Part shown: positions 1-5,874 of the stretch, piece by piece
Layout: the number at the start of each line of letters is the position of its first letter
Position numbering within the stretch: position 1 is the first letter of the stretch
Assembly (NCBI GenBank): GCA_024223125.1
Contig: JAAEOP010000400.1
Span: 1 to 6,605, forward strand
Length of the DNA stretch: 6,605 nucleotides
From: Chloroflexota bacterium
GTDB lineage: Bacteria > Chloroflexota > Anaerolineae > Promineifilales > Promineifilaceae
Reading direction: 5' to 3'
Position numbers and translations under genes: made by a program
Notes under the pieces: generated by a model
The model's input: the letters and a program-made list of their open reading frames with translations, nothing else
What the model was told of the DNA's origin: nothing
Database searches by the model: none

Positions 1-1076
1 ACGCCGATGACCTGCCCGGACTGTACTATATCGCCAACTACCACAGAGACCTCGGACATATGGTAGTAGCCGCTGTAAATACCCAGGCCATGATCAATGA
101 TGACAGCCCCACCGCGTACATAAAGCTGTTCGGCCATGTTTACTGTGCCAGCGGCCGCAGCATGTACGGACGTGCCCCCATAAGCTGAAAAATCTACCCC
201 TTCATGATAGGAGGTATAAGGGCCGCCATTATAGGAACGACGAGCGCCAAAGGGGGACGATATGGACAAATAGTTGTGAATAGGGAGTTGAAAAGGGGCG
301 TTCCATTGGGGCTGAGGACTGTCCTGTTCCCAAATGGCAAAGAGCCGTTCCCGTTCTTCCTGTATGCTGGCCTGGTCAATTTCGGCCGCTTCGCCAGTAA
401 GGGTGATTTCCTGGTACTCCCAGGTGTTGGAGTCAGCGAACTGCCACGGTTGGCTCCAGGCGGGTTGGCCGTTTGCCTGGATGAGCAGTTCTGGCTGGCG
501 GCTGCCAAAAAAGGCGCCGGTTCCGCTGAGGGCAAGAAAACGGCCGTCGCTCACAAATGTGTCCATCTGCTGATCGGCTAACATGGCCGTTACCCCCTCA
601 ACCCCATGAATCAGCCCACGTACACCCACCGCCTGTCCTGGATAAGCCACATTTTGGGACAGTTCCAGGCCGCTAAACCCGCTAGGCAAATCGCGTGGCG
701 GCTCCTCTCCGCCGGGGATAAAGATGGAATGGTAAAATTGGGGACGGTAAGGTGAGTTTAGTTCATTTTGCAAGGCTATTTTCCAGGGGGAGGTTTGGTG
801 ATGGACGGCCGTTGCCACCAAATCACCTTCTTCCCGGACCAATGTGCCCATTTGCGGGGGCACGTTTGTGGGGATGATAATTGTGCGGCCGATGACGGGT
901 TGGCGTTGGCGGTTGGGATGAAGATTGGCGGTTTGTAGGTCGGGTACGACCGTGTGATAACGAAAGGCCAACGCCGTCCACGTATCGCCCGGTTCCACCA
1001 GATGTGTGGCCGATTGCGTCTGACCCATCCCCAGGAAAATAGATAAACTAAAAAGTAACAACCCGAATAATCTCAT
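1..1076 (-). CDS. Secreted LysM and M23 family metallopeptidase, C-terminus cut by window edge
   Basis: Translating the minus strand from the ATG at 1076 gives 358 uninterrupted codons that run off the left edge. Residues 1-23 are a signal peptide (basic R2, then a hydrophobic stretch). Residues about 26-70 form a LysM peptidoglycan-binding domain beginning HLVEPGDTW and ending in a GRTIIIP strand. Residues about 130-250 are a beta-rich linker often found in Chloroflexota M23 proteins. From about 275 comes the M23 (LytM-like) domain, with zinc ligands H291 and D295 in YHEGVDF, then VIIDHG (H329) and GYYHMS (H339), then GDIVQSGQVIG. The last metal-binding HxH motif, expected some 20 residues later, lies outside the window. 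The likely role is exported cleavage of peptidoglycan cross-bridges during wall remodelling. No Shine-Dalgarno site precedes the start; a TAAAAT box sits 6 nt upstream. The gene is divergent from the cold-shock unit. Confidence 0.93.
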   Translation of the reverse strand, partial: MRLFGLLLFSLSIFLGMGQTQSATHLVEPGDTWTALAFRYHTVVPDLQTANLHPNRQRQPVIGRTIIIPTNVPPQMGTLVREEGDLVATAVHHQTSPWKIALQNELNSPYRPQFYHSIFIPGGEEPPRDLPSGFSGLELSQNVAYPGQAVGVRGLIHGVEGVTAMLADQQMDTFVSDGRFLALSGTGAFFGSRQPELLIQANGQPAWSQPWQFADSNTWEYQEITLTGEAAEIDQASIQEERERLFAIWEQDSPQPQWNAPFQLPIHNYLSISSPFGARRSYNGGPYTSYHEGVDFSAYGGTSVHAAAAGTVNMAEQLYVRGGAVIIDHGLGIYSGYYHMSEVSVVVGDIVQSGQVIG

Positions 1077-1082
1077 CAGCTA

Positions 1083-1088
1083 ATTTTA
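1083..1088 (-). promoter_or_regulatory. Possible -10 box for a leaderless peptidase mRNA
   Basis: On the minus strand TAAAAT lies six bases before the ATG of the M23 peptidase, which would put the transcription start at or next to the start codon. No purine-rich ribosome binding site is visible in the preceding 20 bases. There is no convincing -35 box at the usual distance (TTTTTA at 17 bases), so this rests only on the -10 match and the missing Shine-Dalgarno site. Confidence 0.3.
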
Positions 1089-1125
1089 CCAAGATGAACC
1101 ATGCTTAAAAAATCATTTTGTCATC

Positions 1126-1154
1126 TTGACAGAAATGTAAGTGAAGGGTATAGT
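1126..1154 (+). promoter_or_regulatory. Near-consensus sigma-70 promoter upstream of the cold-shock gene
   Basis: TTGACA (1126-1131) is a perfect -35 hexamer. It is followed by exactly 17 bases and TATAGT (1149-1154), which matches five of six bases of the -10 consensus. Transcription would start near 1160-1162 and run rightwards. The -35 box overlaps a small inverted repeat, TGTCA-TCT-TGACA (1119-1131), that could be an operator. The first thing downstream is not a gene but an intrinsic terminator (1208-1244), with the cold-shock coding region after it at 1335. I found no other good promoter between that terminator and the cold-shock gene. Confidence 0.8.
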
Positions 1155-1160
1155 TTTATT

Positions 1161-1244
1161 CAAGTTTCAAGATTCAAATGTTGTAAGTTCTGACTGAAGT
1201 AAATGAAAACGCTGTCTGGACGAAAAATCTGGACGGCGTTTTTT
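1161..1244 (+). ncRNA. Candidate ~84-nt small RNA or terminating leader of the cold-shock gene
   Basis: This stretch is defined by its flanks: a near-consensus promoter ending at 1154 and a strong stem-loop with six T residues ending at 1244. Transcription should therefore make an RNA of about 84 nt with an AU-rich 5' half and a 3' terminator hairpin. No coding region with a ribosome binding site lies inside. An ATG at 1203 opens a 25-codon frame through the hairpin, but nothing supports its translation. Two readings are possible: a free-standing small RNA, or an attenuated leader of the cold-shock mRNA, whose leader would then be about 174 nt. Long regulatory leaders are known for cold-shock genes such as E. 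coli cspA. The exact start is estimated and I recognise no RNA family. Confidence 0.5.
1208..1244 (+). terminator. Rho-independent terminator between promoter and cold-shock gene
   Basis: The arms 1208-1220 and 1228-1240 pair over 13 positions, including three G-U pairs, around the loop CGAAAAA (1221-1227). The run of six T residues at 1239-1244 follows. Four A residues precede the left arm, so weak function on the opposite strand is possible. No recognised protein-coding gene ends upstream of it on the plus strand, so it must act on the RNA started at the 1126-1154 promoter. Confidence 0.8.
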
Positions 1245-1319
1245 GATGACACTAACACTGTTGAGAACCTAAACGTGTAGGAATCGAGAACACAAATATT
1301 AACCTTTTTTATAGAAAAC

Positions 1320-1325
1320 AAGGAG
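1320..1325 (+). promoter_or_regulatory. Ribosome binding site of the cold-shock gene
   Basis: AAGGAG lies nine bases before the ATG at 1335, a near-perfect Shine-Dalgarno sequence at normal spacing. It fixes the start of the 70-residue protein. Confidence 0.85.
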
Positions 1326-1334
1326 TTTTCAACA

Positions 1335-1547
1335 ATGAGTGGACAACGTGTAACAGGTACAGTTAAATGGTTTAATGATCAAAAAGGTTTTGGTTTCCTT
1401 TCCCAGCCAGGTGGCGATGATGTTTTTGTACATCATTCAGCTATCAACTCTGAAGGATTCCGCAGCTTAACAGAAGGTGAGCAGGTTGAGTTTTCAATCG
1501 AACAAGGCTCCCGAGGGTTAGCGGCCGTTAACGTCATAAAAATCTAA
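1335..1547 (+). CDS. Cold-shock domain protein, CspA family
   Basis: This 70-residue protein is a single cold-shock domain (OB fold) of the usual length for the CspA family. It starts with the typical GTVKWFN strand (residues 8-14), has RNP1 as KGFGFL (17-22) and RNP2 as VFVHH (30-34), and ends in the usual [10 protein letters not shown] strand. RNP2 has H34 where many homologues carry F. The family binds single-stranded RNA and DNA in the cytoplasm and acts as an RNA chaperone or antiterminator during cold or growth transitions. The start is set by AAGGAG nine bases upstream. The gene stands alone between two intrinsic terminators, and the only good promoter lies beyond the upstream one, so its expression may need read-through. 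Which paralogue it is cannot be told from the sequence. Confidence 0.96.
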   Translation: MSGQRVTGTVKWFNDQKGFGFLSQPGGDDVFVHHSAINSEGFRSLTEGEQVEFSIEQGSRGLAAVNVIKI

Positions 1548-1574
1548 TTGTCTTTAGACAAACAATTGTAAAAG

Positions 1575-1602
1575 AAGGTCAGCCTGACGCTGGCCTTTTT
1601 TT
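1575..1602 (+). terminator. Rho-independent terminator of the cold-shock gene
   Basis: AAGGTCAGC (1575-1583) pairs with GCTGGCCTT (1589-1597) over nine positions with one G-U pair, around a five-base loop, and ends in seven T residues (1596-1602). A smaller hairpin, TTGTC-TTTA-GACAA (1548-1561), directly follows the stop codon. The terminator ends 17 bases before the next start codon, so the membrane protein gene must have its own promoter or depend on read-through. Confidence 0.9.
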
Positions 1603-1608
1603 GATCCC

Positions 1609-1614
1609 TATTTA
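1609..1614 (+). promoter_or_regulatory. Possible -10 box for a leaderless membrane-protein mRNA
   Basis: TATTTA lies five bases before the ATG at 1620. With a terminator ending at 1602 and no purine-rich site before the start codon, little room remains for a normal leader. A start site at the ATG itself would explain this. No -35 match is seen, and the position expected for it falls inside the terminator stem, so support is weak. Confidence 0.25.
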
Positions 1615-1619
1615 CATCG

Positions 1620-3611
1620 ATGGAACGATTGCCCCTCTCCGCACAACAACAACATTGGCGGCCGCTCCTGGCATTGGGGCTGTTGCTGATGCTGACGTTG
1701 TGGTTGTACCACACGGCCGTAACTTATGGCTTCTTCTGGGATGATCCCGTCTGGTATGGTCATGCCATTGGCAAAACATGGTGGCAGACCTTGCTGCCCA
1801 CCACCGACTTTCAATTTTACCGCCCCTTTTCTACACTTTACGTCTGGCTGTTTTTGCAGGCCGAGGGCACATTTGCGGCCGAATGGCTGCATCGTTTTCA
1901 GATTGGCTATCATTTAGCCGCTATTGTACTGGCATATGGCATTGGCCGGCGGTTGGCGTTGGGGTGGGGCACGGCCGTTGCAGTTACCGCTCTCTTTGCC
2001 CTCTACCCCTTTTCTTACCAGGCGGTGGCCTGGGCCGCCCCCAATCAGCCAATGGCGGGCATGTTACAAAGTGGCGCCTGGCTGGCTTATTTGTGGGCAC
2101 GGCCGTTACCCGGACTCTCTATTTCCAAACGGCCGCGTGGTTGGCTGGCTGTTAGTCTGCTGCTTTATTTGCTGGCGCTGACTGTGCAAGAAAGCAGTGT
2201 GGCTGTAGCCGTTGTACCTTTGTTGTATGAGTTTATCATCTACTTGCCCATCTCCAATATTCGTTCTTTTTGGGATGTGTTAAAAATGCCGCGCCAGATG
2301 GGTTGGTGGGCGGCTGTTCTGTTCCCTCTGGCAGGACTCTCTTACTTCATTATCTGGACATTGGCGCCGCGTCAGGCAGGGATTACGGGGCTGGTTTTGG
2401 ACGGCCGTAATCCCTTCTACTTATTGCAAGGACTAATTTACCCTCTGTTGGGTCGTCCCGGTGGCTATCCCCATGATTATAAAGCCTCACAAGTGGGAAT
2501 CTTGTTGCTGTCGGTGGTGGTGACGGCCATGTTATTGGCATTGGCAGCCCGGCGACGACGAGGACGGGTGGCTTTATTTGGCCTGGGCTGGGCCGTGGTC
2601 AGCTTGCTGCCGGTACTGGTGGGATTAGGATTTGCCTATATCAGTTTGGCAGCGCGGTTGTTTTATGCTCCGGCTCTGGGGGTGGCGCTGTTGTGGGGGG
2701 CAGCGTTGTGGCCATCGGCACGGGCAAAGGAACCATTGTGGGCGAAGGTGATCAGTGTGGCTGTCGTGCTGCTGATTTGCCTGCAAAGTGTGTGGTTGCT
2801 GCGTAGTTTTGAACGAGTCTGGCAGCCGGGGTTAGTCCATTTACAAAAGGCAATAATGGCGCTGCATGAACAAGGTGACGGCCGTCTTCTCTTTCTCAAT
2901 TTCCCTGACCGTTACACTCCTAAACAGGAACCGTACCCAATTGGTTATTGGGGCATGACTTTAGCGCCAGTAGTGGTGGGATTGGATGCTTTTCCACCGC
3001 TGCTGCTGGGTGAATCGGCCGTTTCTCAATCTCAGGCTATACCCTGGGTGGGGCAGTCTGAGCAGGAAGCTGGCCCCAATGTGGTGGATATGCGCGGAAT
3101 TATCATTCAGCCGGATGAACTGGCGGCGTTGGCGGAAAATGTGGATGAGGTTTATGTGTCACGGTATTTAGCTGACGGCCGTTTTCAACTACAACCAGCC
3201 GGCCATTATGCAGATGTGACTGTGCCGATTTGTGAGACGGTATTGTTTGGGGGGGCTATTTGTTTGCATGAGACGGCCGTGACCCAATATACAGATGCCT
3301 ACGAAGTGACTTTAACCTGGTCTACCATCGAGCCTCTGCCGCCAGAATGGACGATTTTCACCCATTTGGGCATACTCGGTCAACCCCCAACAGCACAGGC
3401 AGATGGCGACACTTGGCAGGGCGCTCTGCCGCTGGCCGATTGGCCTACACAACGGTTAATTGTAGACACGCGTTCCATTCCTGTGCCGAGGAATGATACC
3501 GGACTAGTGTGGCAGATTGGAGTGTATAATTGGGTGACGGGTGAGCGAGTAACGGCCGTAAATGCAAACGGCCAACCTATGCCCGATAATGTGTTTATCC
3601 TGACTCAATAA
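1620..3611 (+). CDS. Polytopic GT-C-type putative glycosyltransferase with soluble C-terminal domain
   Basis: The protein has 663 residues. The first 395 are strongly hydrophobic with roughly ten membrane segments, for example near 15-33, 96-110, 118-135, 175-210, 228-249, 292-310, 317-345, 349-364 and 376-395. The first external loop carries FFWDDP (D41, D42), then FYRPFSTLYVW (66-76) and YHLAAIVLAY (97-106), with TVQESS at 188-193. This DD-loop, RP and (K/Q)E pattern fits GT-C glycosyltransferases related to the PMT/TMTC families, which move sugars from polyprenyl-phosphate carriers to exported acceptors. Residues about 415-663 are soluble and presumably extracytoplasmic. Within them 558-645 form a beta-rich domain (VTLTWS, FTHLG, WQIGVYNWVTGERV) that I know from other Chloroflexota membrane glycosyltransferases. 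Donor and acceptor cannot be told. No Shine-Dalgarno site precedes the ATG. Eight copies of ACGGCCGT lie within the gene. Confidence 0.72.
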   Translation: MERLPLSAQQQHWRPLLALGLLLMLTLWLYHTAVTYGFFWDDPVWYGHAIGKTWWQTLLPTTDFQFYRPFSTLYVWLFLQAEGTFAAEWLHRFQIGYHLAAIVLAYGIGRRLALGWGTAVAVTALFALYPFSYQAVAWAAPNQPMAGMLQSGAWLAYLWARPLPGLSISKRPRGWLAVSLLLYLLALTVQESSVAVAVVPLLYEFIIYLPISNIRSFWDVLKMPRQMGWWAAVLFPLAGLSYFIIWTLAPRQAGITGLVLDGRNPFYLLQGLIYPLLGRPGGYPHDYKASQVGILLLSVVVTAMLLALAARRRRGRVALFGLGWAVVSLLPVLVGLGFAYISLAARLFYAPALGVALLWGAALWPSARAKEPLWAKVISVAVVLLICLQSVWLLRSFERVWQPGLVHLQKAIMALHEQGDGRLLFLNFPDRYTPKQEPYPIGYWGMTLAPVVVGLDAFPPLLLGESAVSQSQAIPWVGQSEQEAGPNVVDMRGIIIQPDELAALAENVDEVYVSRYLADGRFQLQPAGHYADVTVPICETVLFGGAICLHETAVTQYTDAYEVTLTWSTIEPLPPEWTIFTHLGILGQPPTAQADGDTWQGALPLADWPTQRLIVDTRSIPVPRNDTGLVWQIGVYNWVTGERVTAVNANGQPMPDNVFILTQ

Positions 3612-3680
3612 TTAACCAAATCACTGGTAAGATAATCAAAATTTGGTAGTATCAGAACAGTCCATCAAAAGGTTTTCGTA

Positions 3681-4817
3681 ATGATGCAAAATATTTACAG
3701 AACAGACCTGGATAAAAACTCGGCCAACTTTATCCCCTTATCTCCCCTTACCTTCATCAAGCGGGCGGCCCATGTTTACCCCCAATACACTTCGGTAGTG
3801 TATGGCGACAGGGCCAATAGCTATGCCCGATGTCGGCAGTTAGCCTCGGCGTTGCAGGCCAGGGGCATTGGTGAAAGCGACACTGTGGCGCTTATGGGCT
3901 ACAATACCCCCGAAACGTTTGAAGCTCATTTTGGCGTACCGATGACAGGCGCGGTACTTAACGCACTGAACACTCGGCTTGATGCAGTCACTATCGCTGC
4001 TATCTTGCAGCATGGCGAGGCCAAAGTTTTAATTACCGTCACAGAATCCTCTCCTATTATTAGCGAAGCTCTGAACATTGTTGATAAGCCCCTATTGGTT
4101 ATCGACATAGACGACCCATTGGGACAAGGCGGTAATCGTCTGGGAGAACTGGATTACGAGACTTTTTTGGATGAAGGCGACACCGAATTTGAATGGCATT
4201 TGCCCCAAGATGAATGGCAAGCTATCAGTTTGAATTACACTTCGGGCACTACGGGGAATCCAAAAGGCGTGGTTTATCATCATCGCGGCACTTACTTAAA
4301 TGCGGTCAGCAATGTACTGGCCTGGGATTTGGCCCGGCATCCGGTCTATTTGTGGACACTGCCAATGTTCCATTGCAACGGCTGGTGTTTTCCGTGGACA
4401 TTGGCTGCGGTAGCCGGAACCAACGTTTGTTTGCGTCAAGTTAATGTTGAGGCCATTTATGATCTAATTGCTGGCGAGGGCGTCACCCATTACTGTGGCA
4501 CCCATTGTGCATAATAGGCTGATTAATGCACCGGAAGAAACCCGCGCCAAAAAAAACATCTGGTTAAAGGGATGGTTGCCGCCGCTCCTCCGCCTGCGGC
4601 CGTGTTGGAAGCAATGGAGAAAAACAACTTCAAAATAACGCACGTCTACGGCCTGACAGAAACATACGGCCCGGCGGTGCTATGTGAGTGGCATAAGGCG
4701 TGGGATGACCTTCCCAGCCAGGAGCGTACCCGGTTAAATGCTCGGCAAAGGGTTCCATACCACATGCTAGAAGGGTTAACAGGACAACAGGAGAGATACG
4801 ATGAGTATTGTAGCTGA
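3681..4817 (+). pseudogene. Broken acyl-CoA synthetase (AMP-forming), two frameshifts and lost C-terminus
   Basis: This is the remnant of an ANL-superfamily acyl-CoA ligase that would activate a fatty or other carboxylic acid as acyl-AMP and then acyl-CoA. Frame one runs 3681-4514 (277 residues) and contains the ATP-binding motif YTSGTTGNPKG (residues 186-196) and LPMFHCNGWCFPW. It ends at TAA after VTHYCG. Homology then continues one frame over as APIVHNRLINAPEE from 4498, as if two bases were lost near 4497. It returns to the first frame at a run of eight A (4549-4556), as if one base were lost, giving KGMVAAAPPPAAV and the A5 motif YGLTETYGP (4647-4673). The similarity stops after MLEGL at about 4778; the frame ends at 4817, inside the next gene. 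The missing part would hold the adenylate-hinge and catalytic lysine region of a protein usually near 540 residues. AAAAGG eight bases before the ATG is a modest ribosome binding site. Confidence 0.88.
4789..4793 (+). promoter_or_regulatory. Ribosome binding site of the crotonase gene
   Basis: AGGAG lies seven bases before the ATG at 4801. It is only about ten bases after the point where ligase similarity ends, so the deletion left this site intact. Confidence 0.85.
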
Positions 4818-5592
4818 AGAACCTATCTTATTACGCGAGGATAAAAACGGGGTCACAACCCTGACACTCAACCGCCCTAAGCAATATAACGCCTTGTCTG
4901 AGGCAATGCTGTCCGCGCTGCAAACGGAGTTAAATAGTATTGCCGGAAACGAATCCATACGGGTAGTCATTCTGGCGGCCAATGGAAAGGCATTTTGTGC
5001 CGGACACGATCTAAAAGAAATGCAAGCCACGCCGGAAAAAGAGTATTACAATGCCTTGTTTAATAAATGCGGCATGATGATGATGACGATTAATCAAATG
5101 CCGCAGCCGGTTATTGCCAAAGTACAGGGGTTGGCTACGGCCGCCGGATGCCAACTTGTGGCCGCGTGCGATTTGGCCGTAGCTGTTGATACGGCCAGAT
5201 TTGCCACATCAGGCATTAGGGTAGGTCTGTTCTGTTCTACCCCGGCTGTAGCCGTTAGCAGAAATTTATCGCGTAAGCAAGCATTTGAGATGCTGATCAC
5301 TGGTGAGTTTATTGATGCTGAGACAGCGGTGCAACAGGGCTTAATCAATCGGGCTGTGCCTGCTGAAGATTTGGATGCTATCGGGCAACTGTTTGTAGAT
5401 GCAATCGTATCAAAATCTTCGGTGGCGGTATCAATAGGCAAAGCGATGTTTTATAAACAGTTAGAGCTTGATATGGACGATGCTTACCATTATGCCGGCG
5501 AGGTGATGGCTTGTAACATGATGGCTGAGGATGCTGGCGAGGGCATTGACGCTTTTATTAACAAGCGCCAACCTGTATGGCAAGGTCGTTAA
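4801..5592 (+). CDS. Enoyl-CoA hydratase/isomerase (crotonase) family protein, ECHDC3-like
   Basis: This complete 263-residue protein has the usual length for a crotonase. The order is the first strand and LTLNRPKQYNALS (21-33), VVILAANGKAFCAGHDLKEM (55-74) with the CoA-binding and oxyanion loop, PQPVIAKVQGLATAAGCQLV (101-120), ACDLAVAVDTARFATSGI (122-139), GLFCSTPAVAVSR (142-154) and a TGEFIDAETAVQQGLIN helix (167-183). The pattern FATSGIRVGLFCSTP is that of the ECHDC3 subgroup. The two glutamates that hydrate enoyl-CoA in rat mitochondrial hydratase (E144, E164) fall at Q118 and G138, so classical hydratase activity is doubtful. The family does bind acyl-CoA thioesters. It lies directly after the broken CoA ligase and probably formed a fatty-acid operon with it; its transcription may still depend on the ligase promoter. 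No terminator was seen after the stop. Confidence 0.92.
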   Translation: MSIVAEEPILLREDKNGVTTLTLNRPKQYNALSEAMLSALQTELNSIAGNESIRVVILAANGKAFCAGHDLKEMQATPEKEYYNALFNKCGMMMMTINQMPQPVIAKVQGLATAAGCQLVAACDLAVAVDTARFATSGIRVGLFCSTPAVAVSRNLSRKQAFEMLITGEFIDAETAVQQGLINRAVPAEDLDAIGQLFVDAIVSKSSVAVSIGKAMFYKQLELDMDDAYHYAGEVMACNMMAEDAGEGIDAFINKRQPVWQGR

Positions 5593-5874
5593 TCAACTAA
5601 TTTTGGGTAGCTTCACACTATGTCAGATTTGTCGCGGCTGCTGGCAGCGCTGTGAAATCTCTTCGGACAGCCACGCCAGCCCCTTTTCCAGATGCCAGAT
5701 GCCACTCGTTGACAGACTGACAATGATCATCACAGCAAAGGGAATGGCAAGATAGAACGGATTGGGCATTGCTATGGCGTTAGGGTTGGCGTTGGAGCCG
5801 TTGAAGCGGGAGTTACGGCCGTTGCCGCTGCTATTGGCCTAAATAAATATGGTTAGGGGAGACAGGATTACGTC
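5593..5874. other. Non-coding or weakly coding gap between convergent genes
   Basis: This 282-base stretch separates the rightward crotonase from the leftward DUF2442 gene. It holds one plausible small leftward frame (5623-5769, listed separately). From about 5770 to 5840 lies a low-complexity segment of GTT/GCC/GGC-type triplets including an ACGGCCGT palindrome; it is open in several frames and reads as Asn/Ser/Gly-rich on the minus strand, which argues against any one frame being real. An imperfect inverted repeat (AGATTT at 5625-5630 with AAATCT at 5655-5660) is present, but without a T run. No intrinsic terminator was found for either flanking gene. Confidence 0.6.
5623..5769 (-). CDS. 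Possible 48-residue single-span membrane peptide
   Basis: On the minus strand an ATG at 5769 opens 48 codons to a TGA at 5623-5625. The product starts MPNPFYLAIPFAVMIIVSLS, a short N-terminus followed by a hydrophobic span (about residues 5-20). A SGIWHLEKGLAWLSEEIS stretch follows that could be an amphipathic helix, then a Gln/Arg-rich tail. The distribution looks protein-like and codon third positions are mixed as in neighbouring genes. Against it, there is no Shine-Dalgarno site, and the frame stays open upstream of the ATG through a low-complexity Asn/Ser-rich stretch back to a TAG near 5840. I do not recognise a family. It could be a real small membrane protein, a gene fragment, or chance. 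Confidence 0.35.
   Translation of the reverse strand: MPNPFYLAIPFAVMIIVSLSTSGIWHLEKGLAWLSEEISQRCQQPRQI

Larger units (their letters stand above)
540..5822. repeat. Dispersed palindromic octamer ACGGCCGT, 11 copies
   Basis: Perfect copies begin at 540, 805, 1713, 1971, 2099, 2401, 2878, 3175, 3273, 3552 and 5815. Copies with one changed outer base (GCGGCCGT or TCGGCCGT) begin at 1521, 3015, 4596, 5881 and 6092. The word equals its own reverse complement. About 0.1 copies are expected by chance in this length at equal base frequencies. Copies occur in genes on both strands and in all reading frames, so codon choice alone does not explain them. The abundance recalls the HIP1 palindrome of cyanobacteria. 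The coordinates give only the outer limits of the perfect copies. Confidence 0.85.

Noticed and set aside
194..581. Open frames on both strands (194-535 minus, 204-581 plus, 334-573 plus)
   Set aside because: They lie inside the LysM/M23 peptidase in other frames. The peptidase frame has clear family motifs on both sides; these have none.
1203..1280. A 25-codon plus-strand frame with ATG at 1203 ending at TAG near 1280
   Set aside because: It runs through the terminator hairpin, has no ribosome binding site and shows no protein-like pattern. The hairpin explains the sequence better.
3615..3647. ACCAAAT/ATTTGGT inverted repeat after the glycosyltransferase gene
   Set aside because: Seven AT-rich pairs around a 19-base loop without a T run are too weak to call a terminator or operator.
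4497..4556. Programmed ribosomal frameshifting as the explanation for the ligase frame changes
   Set aside because: Two shifts would be needed, the first has no slippery site, and the protein is in any case missing its C-terminal region. Mutation is simpler.
5625..5660. Imperfect inverted repeat as a bidirectional terminator for the convergent genes
   Set aside because: The stem is interrupted by mismatches, the inner loop is very small and there is no T run on either strand.
5531..5755. Plus-strand frame of 74 codons overlapping the end of the crotonase
   Set aside because: Half lies in the crotonase gene in another frame, it has no start signal, and the rest is Cys/Arg-rich without pattern.
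5770..5860. Integron attC-like site or gene cassette, suggested by GTTAGGG words and small frames nearby
   Set aside because: No paired RYYYAAC/GTTRRRY core sites with the expected imperfect palindrome could be found.
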